Source of the DNA: JAGTVB01 sp049282355 | GTDB lineage: Bacteria; Pseudomonadota; Gammaproteobacteria; HK1 | NCBI GenBank assembly: GCA_049282355.1 | Contig: JBAPTW010000182.1 | Span: 1 to 14,066 of the forward strand | Direction: 5' to 3' | Length of the DNA stretch: 14,066 nt | Part shown: in pieces, positions 1 to 8,217 of the stretch | Layout: each line of letters opens with the position of its first letter | How positions within the stretch are numbered: position 1 is the first letter of the stretch | Program-made: the position numbers and the translations under genes | The notes under the pieces: generated by a model | What the model saw: only the letters and a program-made list of their open reading frames with translations | What the model was told of the DNA's origin: nothing | The model's database searches: none

Positions 1-534
1 GCGATAGTGGCCATCCTCGCCACGATAGCGGTCCCCGCTTACACCACGATGATGATCAACAACCGTATGGCTGGCGAAATTAATGACTTCGTCGGGAGTT
101 TGCATTTCGCACGCAGTGAAGCAATCAAACGCGGGCTCAATGTGGTGGTCTGTAAGTCCTCGGACGGCAATACATGCACCACGGCAGGCGATTGGAGCCT
201 AGGCTGGGTAATTTTTCAGGATACCAACAGCGATCAGGACAGAGATGTTGCCGGCTGCCCTGGCGAGCCCTGCGAGCCGTTGATCAGTGCTCATAGCGCA
301 TTCGAGAGTAGCGATCAGTTCGTCGGCACAGGTAATCCTGCGGATTGGGTTCGATTTAGTCGCAATGGATTTTCTGGTAACAGCTTTGGGACTTTCACGC
401 TGTGCGAGAGTGGTCAGGATCGCAAAAAGGCCCGAGCCATCATCATTTCGCGCACTGGCCGCATCCGCTTGGGAGAGGATACCGACGGAGACGGGATTGT
501 CGAGGGTGGCAGTGGCGACGTGTCTTGTTCATAA
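1..534 (+). CDS. fimU: Minor type IV pilin FimU/FimT (GspH family), 5' partial
   Basis: This is a pseudopilin-like subunit of the type IV pilus priming complex in the inner membrane and pilus tip. The reading frame is open from base 1, so the start codon, the prepilin leader and the Phe/Glu+5 cleavage region lie outside the window. What remains begins inside the hydrophobic N-terminal helix (AIVAILATIAVPAY) and runs into the amphipathic helix with FVGSLHFARSEAIKRG, a hallmark of the GspH/FimT family. The cysteine pair and DWSLGWVIFQD segment that follow are typical of FimU. Two acidic loops resemble calcium-binding loops: DTNSDQDRD (220-246) and DTDGDGIVE (478-504). It lies 23 bases before pilV in the order known from Pseudomonas, which is why FimU is preferred over the paralogue FimT. 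Family assignment is firm; the exact symbol is less so. Confidence 0.85.
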   Translation, partial: AIVAILATIAVPAYTTMMINNRMAGEINDFVGSLHFARSEAIKRGLNVVVCKSSDGNTCTTAGDWSLGWVIFQDTNSDQDRDVAGCPGEPCEPLISAHSAFESSDQFVGTGNPADWVRFSRNGFSGNSFGTFTLCESGQDRKKARAIIISRTGRIRLGEDTDGDGIVEGGSGDVSCS

Positions 535-557
535 CCCAAGAATGAGGAGTACCTACC

Positions 558-1160
558 GTGGCAAACGCTTTTCACTGTAGAGGCTTTGGCCTCCTCGAGG
601 CGCTCGTTGCCTTGGTCGTGATCTCCATCGGGCTTTTAGGCGTTGCCGGCTTGCAGGCTTATGGTGCCAGCTACAATACGGTCGCTCGAGCGCGCGGCAT
701 CGGTGCGCTGCACGCGCTCAGCATGATGGACCTCATGCGAGCCAACATCTGCGGCGTTGCAAATACCAACAACCCCGATTGGCCGCAGCAGTGCAATCCG
801 TTAGTCGACAACAGCTTCTCCTACGACAAGCAGAGCTCTCAAAACCCTCTTCCGTCAGGTTTTCAAGCCATCGCCGATCCCGGCACTGGCAACTACTGTG
901 AGACAGCGGGAGCGGCTTGCAACAGCCAGCAGCAGGCGGCTGCCGATCTTTGGCAGATGGCGCAAGCGGTCGCCACTGATCTCCCCGCAGGCAGCTTGAC
1001 CATCGACTGTAACGACGCACCGTGTACCAATGCTTCCGCCTATACCGTTACTGTGACCTGGCGGGAAAAACAGATCGTGCGCGATAGTGGCAATAACTTT
1101 AAGAGCGTCAATGGAAATGACTTGGTTGAGCAAAGCTTCAGCACGGTGTTTCAGCCATGA
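558..1160 (+). CDS. pilV: Type IV pilus minor pilin PilV
   Basis: PilV-type minor pilin of 200 residues, part of the complex that primes pilus assembly and presents PilY1. The GTG start at 558 is chosen because a GAGGAG ribosome binding site ends 8 bases upstream and the start gives a short prepilin leader. Cleavage is expected after Gly9 (RG/FGLLEALVALVVIS), with Phe+1 and Glu+5 as required by the prepilin peptidase PilD. The conserved DLMRAN motif near residue 60 is typical of PilV. Several cysteines in the C-terminal part (for example in ANICGVA, YCETAGAAC, DCNDAPC) suggest disulfides in the periplasmic domain. The stop codon overlaps the start of pilW by 4 bases (ATGA), suggesting translational coupling. 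Confidence 0.92.
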   Translation: MANAFHCRGFGLLEALVALVVISIGLLGVAGLQAYGASYNTVARARGIGALHALSMMDLMRANICGVANTNNPDWPQQCNPLVDNSFSYDKQSSQNPLPSGFQAIADPGTGNYCETAGAACNSQQQAAADLWQMAQAVATDLPAGSLTIDCNDAPCTNASAYTVTVTWREKQIVRDSGNNFKSVNGNDLVEQSFSTVFQP

Positions 1161-2002
1161 ACAGAAAATTTCAGACGGGTGTCGGCTTAGTGGAGATTAT
1201 GGTCGCTGTGACAGTGAGTCTATTGCTGCTGGCGGGCATGATTCGAATTCTGATCGGCAACAAGCAGACATTTCAAGCCCAGAATGCGCTGCAGGGCCTT
1301 CAGGAGGACACGCGCGCGGCCGTGACCATGCTGAGCGATGTCATCGCCAATGCCGGGTTTCACCTCAATCCCTTGGCGGATCCAATCGATCTCTTCGATC
1401 CCGCCAACAACGATGTTGACGATACCGGCAACGCCGTGATCGATGGCGAAGCATCGGGCGTGAACCCACATAGCGTTCCCGATCGCTTCACGGTGAGCTT
1501 TCAGAGCGACGGCTCACTGTTCGATTGTCTGGGCGACACCCACAGTCCTGCGCTCGCAACTCCGGCCAATCCTGCCCTTATTCGCAACGTGTTCCATATC
1601 TACAAGTATTGGGACGCACACGCCAACGAGTACAAGTATGAACTGCGGTGCGGGGTCAGCGTCACCAGCGCCCTCGGCACGGCAACGCGTAATCCCCAGC
1701 CGCTGGTCAATAACGTGGAAAACATGGCGGTGCGCTACGGCGTGGACAGCAATCTTGATGAGTCGGTGGACCAGTATCTTTGGGCCGAGGAGGTGAATGC
1801 GCTTGGTCAGTGGGACAACGTGCGCGCGCTCAAGCTTGCGCTGCTGATTGCCAGCGATGAAATCGTGAAACCGGTGGCCGAGACCAATCTTCTTAGCTTT
1901 TCGCTGCTCGGGGCAGTGGTGCAGGTCGCCGACGATCGGCGTGCACGTCATGTGATCACCCGTGTCGTTGCGCTCAATAATCGATTGCACCAGACAAACT
2001 AG
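1157..2002 (+). CDS. pilW: Type IV pilus minor pilin PilW
   Basis: PilW family minor pilin, 281 residues, a core subunit of the pilus priming complex. The ATG overlaps the pilV stop codon. The leader is short, with cleavage expected after Gly8 (FQTG/VGLVEIMVAV); the mature protein would start with Val rather than the usual Phe or Met, but Glu+5 is kept. The N-terminal helix continues to GNKQTFQAQNALQGLQEDTRAAV, a segment typical of PilW (the stretch before an AG.. turn), followed by a large periplasmic domain. An Asp/Asn-rich loop (DPANNDVDDTGN, around residues 83-94) is notable. The C-terminal part (RRARHVITRVVALNNRL) matches the usual ending of the family, where the last strand is followed by an RVV..NRL motif. 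Confidence 0.92.
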   Translation: MNRKFQTGVGLVEIMVAVTVSLLLLAGMIRILIGNKQTFQAQNALQGLQEDTRAAVTMLSDVIANAGFHLNPLADPIDLFDPANNDVDDTGNAVIDGEASGVNPHSVPDRFTVSFQSDGSLFDCLGDTHSPALATPANPALIRNVFHIYKYWDAHANEYKYELRCGVSVTSALGTATRNPQPLVNNVENMAVRYGVDSNLDESVDQYLWAEEVNALGQWDNVRALKLALLIASDEIVKPVAETNLLSFSLLGAVVQVADDRRARHVITRVVALNNRLHQTN

Positions 2003-2018
2003 GAGCGAGCTGCAGACC

Positions 2019-2633
2019 ATGAAGACACTCGCAAAACAATCATCGGGCTTTGCCCTGATCACGGCGCTGCTGTTTCTGACCGTCATGACCATCCTGGGCG
2101 TCAGCGCAGTCGGGAGGATGACGCTCCAGGAGAGGATGGCTGCCAATCTTCGAGAAAAGGGCCGGGCTGATGAGGCAGCCAACGCGGCGCTTCGTCAAGG
2201 CGAGCTGTGGGTTTTCAATGAGGTGGGCTATCCGAAGCCAGCCGCTTCTGCTCCGGCTGGGGGCGATCCAATGCCGGACGTTTGGGTTGGCGATGCCCTT
2301 GAGACCCTACTGGGGCTCGGCTATGCCGACGACCATTTCTGGAACGGTAACGCCGGTGCTGTCAATGTGAATCCGCATCAGCTGAATCAATTTGCCCTTG
2401 AGCCCCCTGGGGGATGGCCTGCCCACGCTGCATCGGCGGGGGTTGCGAGCTCGCCGCAGTTTTTTCTCGAGGAATCGCTCGCGGCATCTCTTGGCAGTAG
2501 CTTGACACCGGCGAGCCAAGGGGGCAGCCGGACTGAAGCGAAGATTTACTTCTATCGGGTCTCGGGGCGTGGAGTGGGTGGAAACGCCAGCGCCATATCC
2601 ATCCATCAAAGCGTTTACGGTCGAGTCTATTGA
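2019..2633 (+). CDS. pilX: Type IV pilus assembly protein PilX
   Basis: PilX-family pilin-like protein, 204 residues when started at the ATG at 2019. The frame is open further upstream (to 1962, inside pilW), but the 2019 start gives the expected short leader ending in Gly before FALITALLFLTVMTILGVSAV. An AGGAG lies at 2001-2005, a rather long 13 bases upstream. As in known PilX proteins, the position of Glu+5 is not an acidic residue, so this subunit is expected to behave differently from the other pilins in the membrane. The following helix (GRMTLQERMAANLREKGRA, then DEAANAALRQGE) is the PilX N-terminal signature. It sits 16 bases after pilW and 55 bases before pilY1, in the canonical order. 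Confidence 0.9.
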   Translation: MKTLAKQSSGFALITALLFLTVMTILGVSAVGRMTLQERMAANLREKGRADEAANAALRQGELWVFNEVGYPKPAASAPAGGDPMPDVWVGDALETLLGLGYADDHFWNGNAGAVNVNPHQLNQFALEPPGGWPAHAASAGVASSPQFFLEESLAASLGSSLTPASQGGSRTEAKIYFYRVSGRGVGGNASAISIHQSVYGRVY

Positions 2634-2688
2634 GGCTTGTTTGTCGAGGGGCGCCTTGCATGCCATTTCTATTTAAGAGGTTATAGCG

Positions 2689-5600
2689 ATGATCAATCGA
2701 TCGCAGAACCAGTGGCTCCATCTCCTGGCCGGCTTCGGTGCCGGAGTGTGTTCCGCCACGGCAGGGGCCACCCCCTATAACATTGCCGATAAGCCGCTTT
2801 TCCTCTCCGTGAGCGTGCCACCCAATGTCGCCCTGACCCTCGATGATTCGGGCAGCATGGCCTGGGGTGCGGCTCCCGATGGCATCGCGGCGTGGGGCTA
2901 CAACAACGAAACGATAAAGAACACAAGGCGCTGGAAGTCCTCCACCTTTAATCCCATTTACTATGATCCCGAGACGGACTATGTTCGGCCGGTAAATGCC
3001 GTCAATAATTCACTCTCAACCAGTTTCACTGCCGCCTACTTCAATGGCTTCATTACCAGCCGGGGAACCGTCAATCTCTCGACGAGTTACCGTCCAATGG
3101 ATGTTTACGATCCGAGTTATTCCACAAGTGATTCGGTGAGTGATACGCATCGTCATTTTGTGCAAAACCCAACCGCTGATTACTATTCTGTTAATAATTA
3201 TGACTATCGCAACACCGGCGTCCCCGCCTATTATTACAGATTTGATTCCTCTAAGTTTGGCGCGAGTGGGTGTCCGGCGGGTGGGGATACCGATGACGAT
3301 GACTGCTACACACGCATCGTTGTCAGCGCGACCTCTGGACCATTGGGTAGCGACGAACGGCAGAACTTCGCCAACTGGTATTCCTTCTATCGAACCCGAA
3401 ATCTTGCCACGGTTTCCGCGGCCTCCTTGGCCTTTTCGCAGCTCGGTGGCGAGACCCGCGTCGCTTGGCAGAACCTGAACAGCTGCAATGGCTTTGATAG
3501 TGGGTGCCAGGGCTGGAGCACCAGCACCTATGACAGCCAGATTCGCAAGTTCGATGGCAGCCATCGTCAGAACTTCTACAACTGGCTTTTCCGGCTCCCC
3601 GCTTCGGGAGGCACGCCGCTTCGCACCAGTCTCATTCGCGCCGGCGATATGTTCAAGACCGATCGGCCTTATCACGATGATCCCGGCGTCAACTCGAATT
3701 TCGGGCCTGTTTGTCGGCAGAACTATTCGATCGTCATGACCGATGGTATTTGGAACGGTGACAATCCTGCCGTTGGCAACGTCGACAATAGCACTCAAGC
3801 CTTGCCGGACGGGGTGACTTACACGCCGCGCATGCCGTTTATGGATAGCAATAGCAACTCGCTGACCGATATTGCCTTTGAGTACTGGGCCACCGATCTG
3901 CGCAACGATCTCGCCGACTCGCCATCCTTGAAGCACGAGCCGGTCACCGGGGACGAGACCATCGAATATGACGATCCCAACATTACGGGTAACGTAAATG
4001 CCAGTGCAACGCTGACCAAATACTGGAATCCCAAGAACGATCCCGCCAGCTGGCAACACATGGTGAACTTCGTCGTCGGCGTTGGCCTATCGGGTTGGCT
4101 CACCGAGCCCAACCTCAAGTGGGAAGGGGATACCTATGCAGGAGGTTATAACGCCCTTGCCACGGGCCATGCTTCGTGGCCAGGCACGGGATCGGATACC
4201 GTGCCCGGGAACGTCTACGACCTTTGGCATGCCGCCCTCAACAGCCGAGGCCAGTTTTTCAGCGCTGAGAGTCCGGAAGACGTCGTCACGGCCTTCCGGA
4301 GCATTATTCAACGCATTCAATCCAGCTTAGGCTCAGCCTCCAATCTGGCCCTAAACGCGGGCAGCGTGTCCTCATCGAGCCAGTTGTTTCAAGCAGTTTT
4401 CGATAGCGCGGACTGGTCGGGTCACCTGCTTGCGCGCCCCTTCTCCGATGGTCATGGGAATATGAGCTGCTCAGATGAGGACAGAGGCGAGGTCTGTCCT
4501 CCGGTCTGGGACGCTGGCTGCAGTCTTACCGGCGGTGTTTGTCCGGCCACCGGTGGCGACCAGACGGCACAGGATTGGAACACGGGGCGGACCATCCTCG
4601 CCTATGACGGCAGCACCGGTAAACCGTTTCGCTGGAACGATCTGACAGCGAGCCAACAGGCCGCTTTGAGCGCTGGCGATGCTGATCCCGCTGGAGCAGA
4701 GCGGCTGAATTATCTGCGCGGTGATCGCAGCAATGAGGAACAAAACGGTGGTTCCTATCGGAATCGAATCACTCTGCTCGGCGATATCGTGCATTCGACC
4801 CCGGCGTATGTTGGTGCGCCCGAGAAGGAGTATCCAGTCGGCGCCTGGGTGGACAAACTCGGCGGCTCCGCATCCGAGAGCGGTTATGGAAGCTTTCTTT
4901 CCGGTTACGCGACCCGCCAACATGTGGTCTATGCCGGCAGTAATGGTGGTCTGTTACACGGCTTCCGAGCGGGCCATTTCGATGGCAACGGAGCGTATCA
5001 GACTTCAGACAACGACGGACGGGAAGTGCTGGCCTACGTCCCGTCCCAGGTGTTTGCGGAGCTGGCTCGCTTGACGGATCCCACCTATCGCTCCGCCGGA
5101 TTGCACAAGTATTTCGTCGATGGCGAGCTGGAAGCGACGGATGCCTATTTCAATGGGAGCTGGCATACGGTGTTGGTGGGAGGGCTCGGCGCCGGGGGGC
5201 AGGGTATTTTCGCACTTGATGTCACCGACCCCGCGGGATTCTCCGAAGCGAGTGCTGGAAATACCGTACTTTGGGAGTTCACCGATGCCTACGATGATGG
5301 CACCTACACCGGCGATGATCTCGGGTTCACCTACGGGCAACCCCATGTTGTGCGGTTGCACAACGGGAAATGGGGCGTATTGGTCGGTAACGGCTACAAC
5401 AACACGGCCAACAGTACGCTTACGGACCCCAACATCAGCGCTACAGGAAATGCTGTGCTCTACATTCTCGACGTTGAGAACGGCACGGTGATGGCGAAGC
5501 TCGATACCTTCGAAGGAACGGCAGCGCCCCATAGCGGAGGTCGGCCGAATGGACTAGCGACGGTGACACCAATCGATCTCGATGGGGACGTGGTCACCGA

Positions 5601-6519
5601 CTATGTCTATGCGGGTGATCTCTACGGCAATGTCTGGCGGTTTGACTTAACCGCGACATCTGCGGGCAACTGGAAGGTGTCTGAATTTGGGAGTGGTGGT
5701 TCGACACCGCTCTTTGTCGCCGAGGATGCCAATTCACCGGCCAAGCGTCAACCGATGACCACTCGGGTTTTAGCCGATGTTCACCCAAAAGGTTTGAGCT
5801 ATGGGGTGATGGTGTATGCGGGCACCGGTAAGTACTTTGAGGATGGTGACAATGCGGCGGACACCACCACGAACCACACCGTGTACGGTGTATGGGACGC
5901 TGACTTTGCGCCCTTTTCTTCCGCCGGTACAGTAAGTCCCTCGTATACCCATGATATCCGCCGGGCTCAGCTGCTCGAACAGAAAATCGAGTTTGATTTC
6001 TTCAACCCGGTGGAAGGTGAGCGCGAGCGCATTCTATCTAAGGGCGATGTGAATTGGACGACCGAGGTGGGCTGGTATGTGGATCTCCAGCAAGGCAACA
6101 GCACTTATAACGATGGTGGAACGCCTGATGATCCCACGGACGACGATGTCACACCCGCAACGAGCTATACCCTTCAAGGCGAAATGGTGCAATCAGATGC
6201 GGTGATTGTCGGTGACACCCTGGTAGTGCCCACCACCATTCCTAGTCAAGATCCCTGTTCCACAGGAGGCTCGGGTTGGGTGCTGGCCTTGAGTAAAGGG
6301 AGCGGCGGAAGGCTTCGTTATGCACCCTTCCACATCATTACCGGCACGAAACCCATCCAGGGACGCTACGTGGCTAACTCCATGGTGGGAACCCCGACTT
6401 ATATCTCGCGCCAGCTGGTGGTTCCTCTCGGTGACAACAGCCAAGGAGAAGATGGTGTCCTGAGAATGCCATTTCAAATCCGTGGAGAGGGACGGCAAAG
6501 CTGGCGGGAACTTCGATAA
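2689..6519 (+). CDS. pilY1: Type IV pilus tip adhesin/assembly factor PilY1
   Basis: PilY1 is a large exported protein that sits at the pilus tip, supports pilus extension and surface attachment, and is presented by the minor pilins encoded upstream. The start is supported by AAGAGG 8 bases upstream. Residues 1-27 form a signal peptide with an AGA cleavage site. A von Willebrand A-like N-terminal half carries a MIDAS-type DxSxS motif (Asp52, Ser54, Ser56). The C-terminal half is the PilY1 beta-propeller, with VYAGSNGGLLHGF from about residue 747, GLGAGGQGIFALDVTDP, and a calcium-loop motif DLDGDVVTD at residues 963-971, equivalent to the calcium site that controls extension and retraction in Pseudomonas. 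An RGD tripeptide occurs at 677-679. The chain ends with RQSWREL, the usual family terminus, so at 1276 residues it looks complete. It is somewhat longer than the Pseudomonas protein. Confidence 0.95.
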   Translation: MINRSQNQWLHLLAGFGAGVCSATAGATPYNIADKPLFLSVSVPPNVALTLDDSGSMAWGAAPDGIAAWGYNNETIKNTRRWKSSTFNPIYYDPETDYVRPVNAVNNSLSTSFTAAYFNGFITSRGTVNLSTSYRPMDVYDPSYSTSDSVSDTHRHFVQNPTADYYSVNNYDYRNTGVPAYYYRFDSSKFGASGCPAGGDTDDDDCYTRIVVSATSGPLGSDERQNFANWYSFYRTRNLATVSAASLAFSQLGGETRVAWQNLNSCNGFDSGCQGWSTSTYDSQIRKFDGSHRQNFYNWLFRLPASGGTPLRTSLIRAGDMFKTDRPYHDDPGVNSNFGPVCRQNYSIVMTDGIWNGDNPAVGNVDNSTQALPDGVTYTPRMPFMDSNSNSLTDIAFEYWATDLRNDLADSPSLKHEPVTGDETIEYDDPNITGNVNASATLTKYWNPKNDPASWQHMVNFVVGVGLSGWLTEPNLKWEGDTYAGGYNALATGHASWPGTGSDTVPGNVYDLWHAALNSRGQFFSAESPEDVVTAFRSIIQRIQSSLGSASNLALNAGSVSSSSQLFQAVFDSADWSGHLLARPFSDGHGNMSCSDEDRGEVCPPVWDAGCSLTGGVCPATGGDQTAQDWNTGRTILAYDGSTGKPFRWNDLTASQQAALSAGDADPAGAERLNYLRGDRSNEEQNGGSYRNRITLLGDIVHSTPAYVGAPEKEYPVGAWVDKLGGSASESGYGSFLSGYATRQHVVYAGSNGGLLHGFRAGHFDGNGAYQTSDNDGREVLAYVPSQVFAELARLTDPTYRSAGLHKYFVDGELEATDAYFNGSWHTVLVGGLGAGGQGIFALDVTDPAGFSEASAGNTVLWEFTDAYDDGTYTGDDLGFTYGQPHVVRLHNGKWGVLVGNGYNNTANSTLTDPNISATGNAVLYILDVENGTVMAKLDTFEGTAAPHSGGRPNGLATVTPIDLDGDVVTDYVYAGDLYGNVWRFDLTATSAGNWKVSEFGSGGSTPLFVAEDANSPAKRQPMTTRVLADVHPKGLSYGVMVYAGTGKYFEDGDNAADTTTNHTVYGVWDADFAPFSSAGTVSPSYTHDIRRAQLLEQKIEFDFFNPVEGERERILSKGDVNWTTEVGWYVDLQQGNSTYNDGGTPDDPTDDDVTPATSYTLQGEMVQSDAVIVGDTLVVPTTIPSQDPCSTGGSGWVLALSKGSGGRLRYAPFHIITGTKPIQGRYVANSMVGTPTYISRQLVVPLGDNSQGEDGVLRMPFQIRGEGRQSWRELR

Positions 6520-6539
6520 TCGAGATAAGGGGATCAAGC

Positions 6540-6851
6540 ATGCTTCGGAAAATGATGTTGATGGCAAGCGGTGCGGCTTTAGGGTTAGGCATTACGTTCT
6601 CGAGCTTTGCAGCCGAGACATTCAGCGCAATAACCGTTCTCGAAAAACTCGATATTCGGGAAATGGTCATGGTCACCAACGACGGGCAAACGTATCGCCT
6701 CTCGCCCGAGCTGATACCGAATTTTCACCAACAACAAATTGACGGTCAGCTCCGAAAAGGTTTTTTAGTTCGCATTTCCGGCCATTATGGACGCACCCGA
6801 AACGGCGACCGCGAGCCCGTCATCGAGCACATCCAGCACGTTGCTCGCTAG
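6540..6851 (+). CDS. pilY2: PilY2-like small exported protein
   Basis: A 103-residue protein with a signal peptide (MLRKMMLMASGAALGLG, cleavage expected near SSFA/AE at about residue 24). The mature part of about 80 residues contains the NDGQTYRLSPELI segment and looks like a small beta-rich domain, with no cysteines or metal motifs. Its position, 20 bases after pilY1 and before pilE, is the place of pilY2 in Pseudomonas, where the protein aids fimbrial biogenesis by an unclear mechanism. The start has AAGGGG 7 bases upstream. Assignment rests on position, size, export signal and a weak resemblance, so the family call is moderate; the existence of the gene is well supported. Confidence 0.75.
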   Translation: MLRKMMLMASGAALGLGITFSSFAAETFSAITVLEKLDIREMVMVTNDGQTYRLSPELIPNFHQQQIDGQLRKGFLVRISGHYGRTRNGDREPVIEHIQHVAR

Positions 6852-6894
6852 CCAGCGTTCTTGCATCTTATTAATCCTACATCAGGAGACCAAT

Positions 6895-7374
6895 GTGAAG
6901 CGAAATTCGCGTCGCATAATTAAGGGTTTTAAAGGTTTTACGCTCATCGAGCTGCTCATCGCAGTGGCTATCGTTGCTATTTTGGCTGCTATCGCCTATC
7001 CAACGTATAGTGACGCCGTGCGCAAAGCGCGGCGGGCAGACGCGAAATCCCTGCTATTGGAAATCGCTGCGCGTCAGGAGCAGTCCTTCTCGTCTCGAGC
7101 TCCAAATACCTATGCGCAAAATTTGACCCAGCTTGGCTACGCCAATCCCCAGCCAACCGAGGGCGGTTGGTATACCGTATCAGTGACTGCTGCTACGAAC
7201 ACCGCCGGCGCGGCTTGCGCTGGTACAACTGCAGATCCCTGCACTGCTTTCACGCTCACGGCTGCGCCCCAAAACGACCAAGCGAAGGATAAGTGTAAGG
7301 GTTTTACTCTCGATCACTTCGGCGTCAAAGGCCTCGATCCAGACATCGCCACTTTGGTCGCAGAATGCTGGTAA
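6895..7374 (+). CDS. pilE: Type IV pilus minor pilin PilE
   Basis: PilE-type minor pilin of 159 residues. The GTG at 6895 is chosen over upstream in-frame starts because AGGAG lies 5-9 bases before it and because it yields a basic prepilin leader of 14 residues (VKRNSRRIIKGFKG) with cleavage before FTLIELLIAVAIVAILAAIA. Phe+1 and Glu+5 are both present. The segment RRADAKSLLLEIAARQEQSF is characteristic of PilE, as is the TLTAAPQNDQAKDKC stretch and the terminal AECW, close to the DCW ending of the Pseudomonas protein. Four cysteines in the C-terminal domain likely form disulfides. It is the last gene of the operon; the gap to pilY2 is 43 bases. Confidence 0.93.
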   Translation: MKRNSRRIIKGFKGFTLIELLIAVAIVAILAAIAYPTYSDAVRKARRADAKSLLLEIAARQEQSFSSRAPNTYAQNLTQLGYANPQPTEGGWYTVSVTAATNTAGAACAGTTADPCTAFTLTAAPQNDQAKDKCKGFTLDHFGVKGLDPDIATLVAECW

Positions 7375-7391
7375 CGAAATAGCATCGTTGG

Positions 7392-7449
7392 CCCTGATCC
7401 GGATCGCGACAATACAACATCAATGGATTGGCCGCGACTCGGATCAAGG
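7392..7449. terminator. Imperfect inverted repeat between convergent genes
   Basis: Arms 7392-7410 and 7431-7449 are complementary at 15 of 19 positions, with one further G-T wobble on the + strand transcript, around a 20-base loop. The right arm overlaps the stop codon of the - strand NYN gene. Its place between converging pilE and NYN genes suggests a bidirectional transcription end. There is no clear run of T after either arm, so a classical intrinsic terminator is not shown. Confidence 0.45.
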
Positions 7450-8217
7450 CTCCTTTAACCTCACCTTATAGTTACCTCGATTTTCGTCATACTCAAGGGC
7501 AATCAACCCTTGTCCTGCCGCCTCCTCCAATAGCTCGGAGAAAGTTCGATAGCCGTAGTAGGTTTCGCTAAACCCAGGATGAACCCGGCGGATGGTTTGC
7601 TTCACCAAAGAGCCCCACAGCGGATCGTAATCAACTTCCAATGAGCGCACGATAGCCACTAGGCGATCGAGGGCTTCCTGTCTCTTGTTTGAGGGCTTTC
7701 GGCCTGTTTTTCTCGCCGGACTGGTTTTCCGCGCAGTGCGGATAAGGTCATCATAGTAAATAAACTCATCGCAGTTGGAGATCAACAAATCGGATGTGGA
7801 GCTCTTTACGCCGCAGCCGATGACTCGCTTGTTGTTTTCTTTCAGTTTTGAGACCAGCGGAGAGAAATCGCTGTCGCCAGAAAGCAGTGCAAAGATGTCG
7901 ATATGCTGTTTTGCGTAGCAGAGATCGACCGCATCCACAACCATATGGATGTCGGCACTGTTCTTACCACTTATTTTTGTCTGCGGAATATCGATAAGCT
8001 CAATTCCCTGAGAATGGAATTCTCGAACAGCCTCACGATAATTACTCCAATCACAGTAAGCCCGCTTGTAAACGATGCGACCTTTTTCTAGCAGTCGCTT
8101 AAGAATAAGTTCAATCTCAAATCGCTCTCCCTTCAGCTCTCGAACGCCAAGCGCAAGATTTTCGAAGTCAACGAAGACAGCGATTAATGGCTCGTCTGTT
8201 ACCGTTTTTCCTTCCAA
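7444..8217 (-). CDS. NYN domain protein with C-terminal OST-HTH/LOTUS domain
   Basis: A 257-residue cytoplasmic protein. Residues 11-150 form a NYN domain (PIN-like nuclease fold, LabA/MARF1 type): VFVDFEN with Asp17 and Asn20, SADIHMVVDAVD with Asp89 and Asp95, and SGDSDFSPLV with Asp115 and Asp117. These acidic residues are the expected metal-binding set, so RNA cleavage is plausible but not shown. A basic linker (ARKTSPARKTGRKPSNKR, about 166-183) leads to a winged-helix-like C-terminal part (about 186-255; FSELLEEAAGQGLIALE) that fits the OST-HTH/LOTUS family, an RNA-binding module. The start is a TTG: GAGGG stands 6 bases upstream, and no ATG or GTG occurs before the conserved first strand. 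On its strand it is monocistronic; TATACT at 8249-8254 could be a -10 box without a good -35. Substrate unknown. Confidence 0.88.
   Translation of the reverse strand: MEGKTVTDEPLIAVFVDFENLALGVRELKGERFEIELILKRLLEKGRIVYKRAYCDWSNYREAVREFHSQGIELIDIPQTKISGKNSADIHMVVDAVDLCYAKQHIDIFALLSGDSDFSPLVSKLKENNKRVIGCGVKSSTSDLLISNCDEFIYYDDLIRTARKTSPARKTGRKPSNKRQEALDRLVAIVRSLEVDYDPLWGSLVKQTIRRVHPGFSETYYGYRTFSELLEEAAGQGLIALEYDENRGNYKVRLKEP

Noticed and set aside
1514..2182. 222-codon frame on the - strand across pilW and pilX
   Set aside because: Antisense to two conserved pilin genes and without recognisable features.
3016..4059. Long open frame of 347 codons on the - strand within pilY1
   Set aside because: It is fully antisense to the well-supported pilY1 gene, has biased Ile/Val/Gly/Arg composition and shows no domain.
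6787..6894. Upstream ATG start for pilE
   Set aside because: It would add 36 residues before the prepilin leader and overlap pilY2; the GTG at 6895 has a good AGGAG and a normal leader.
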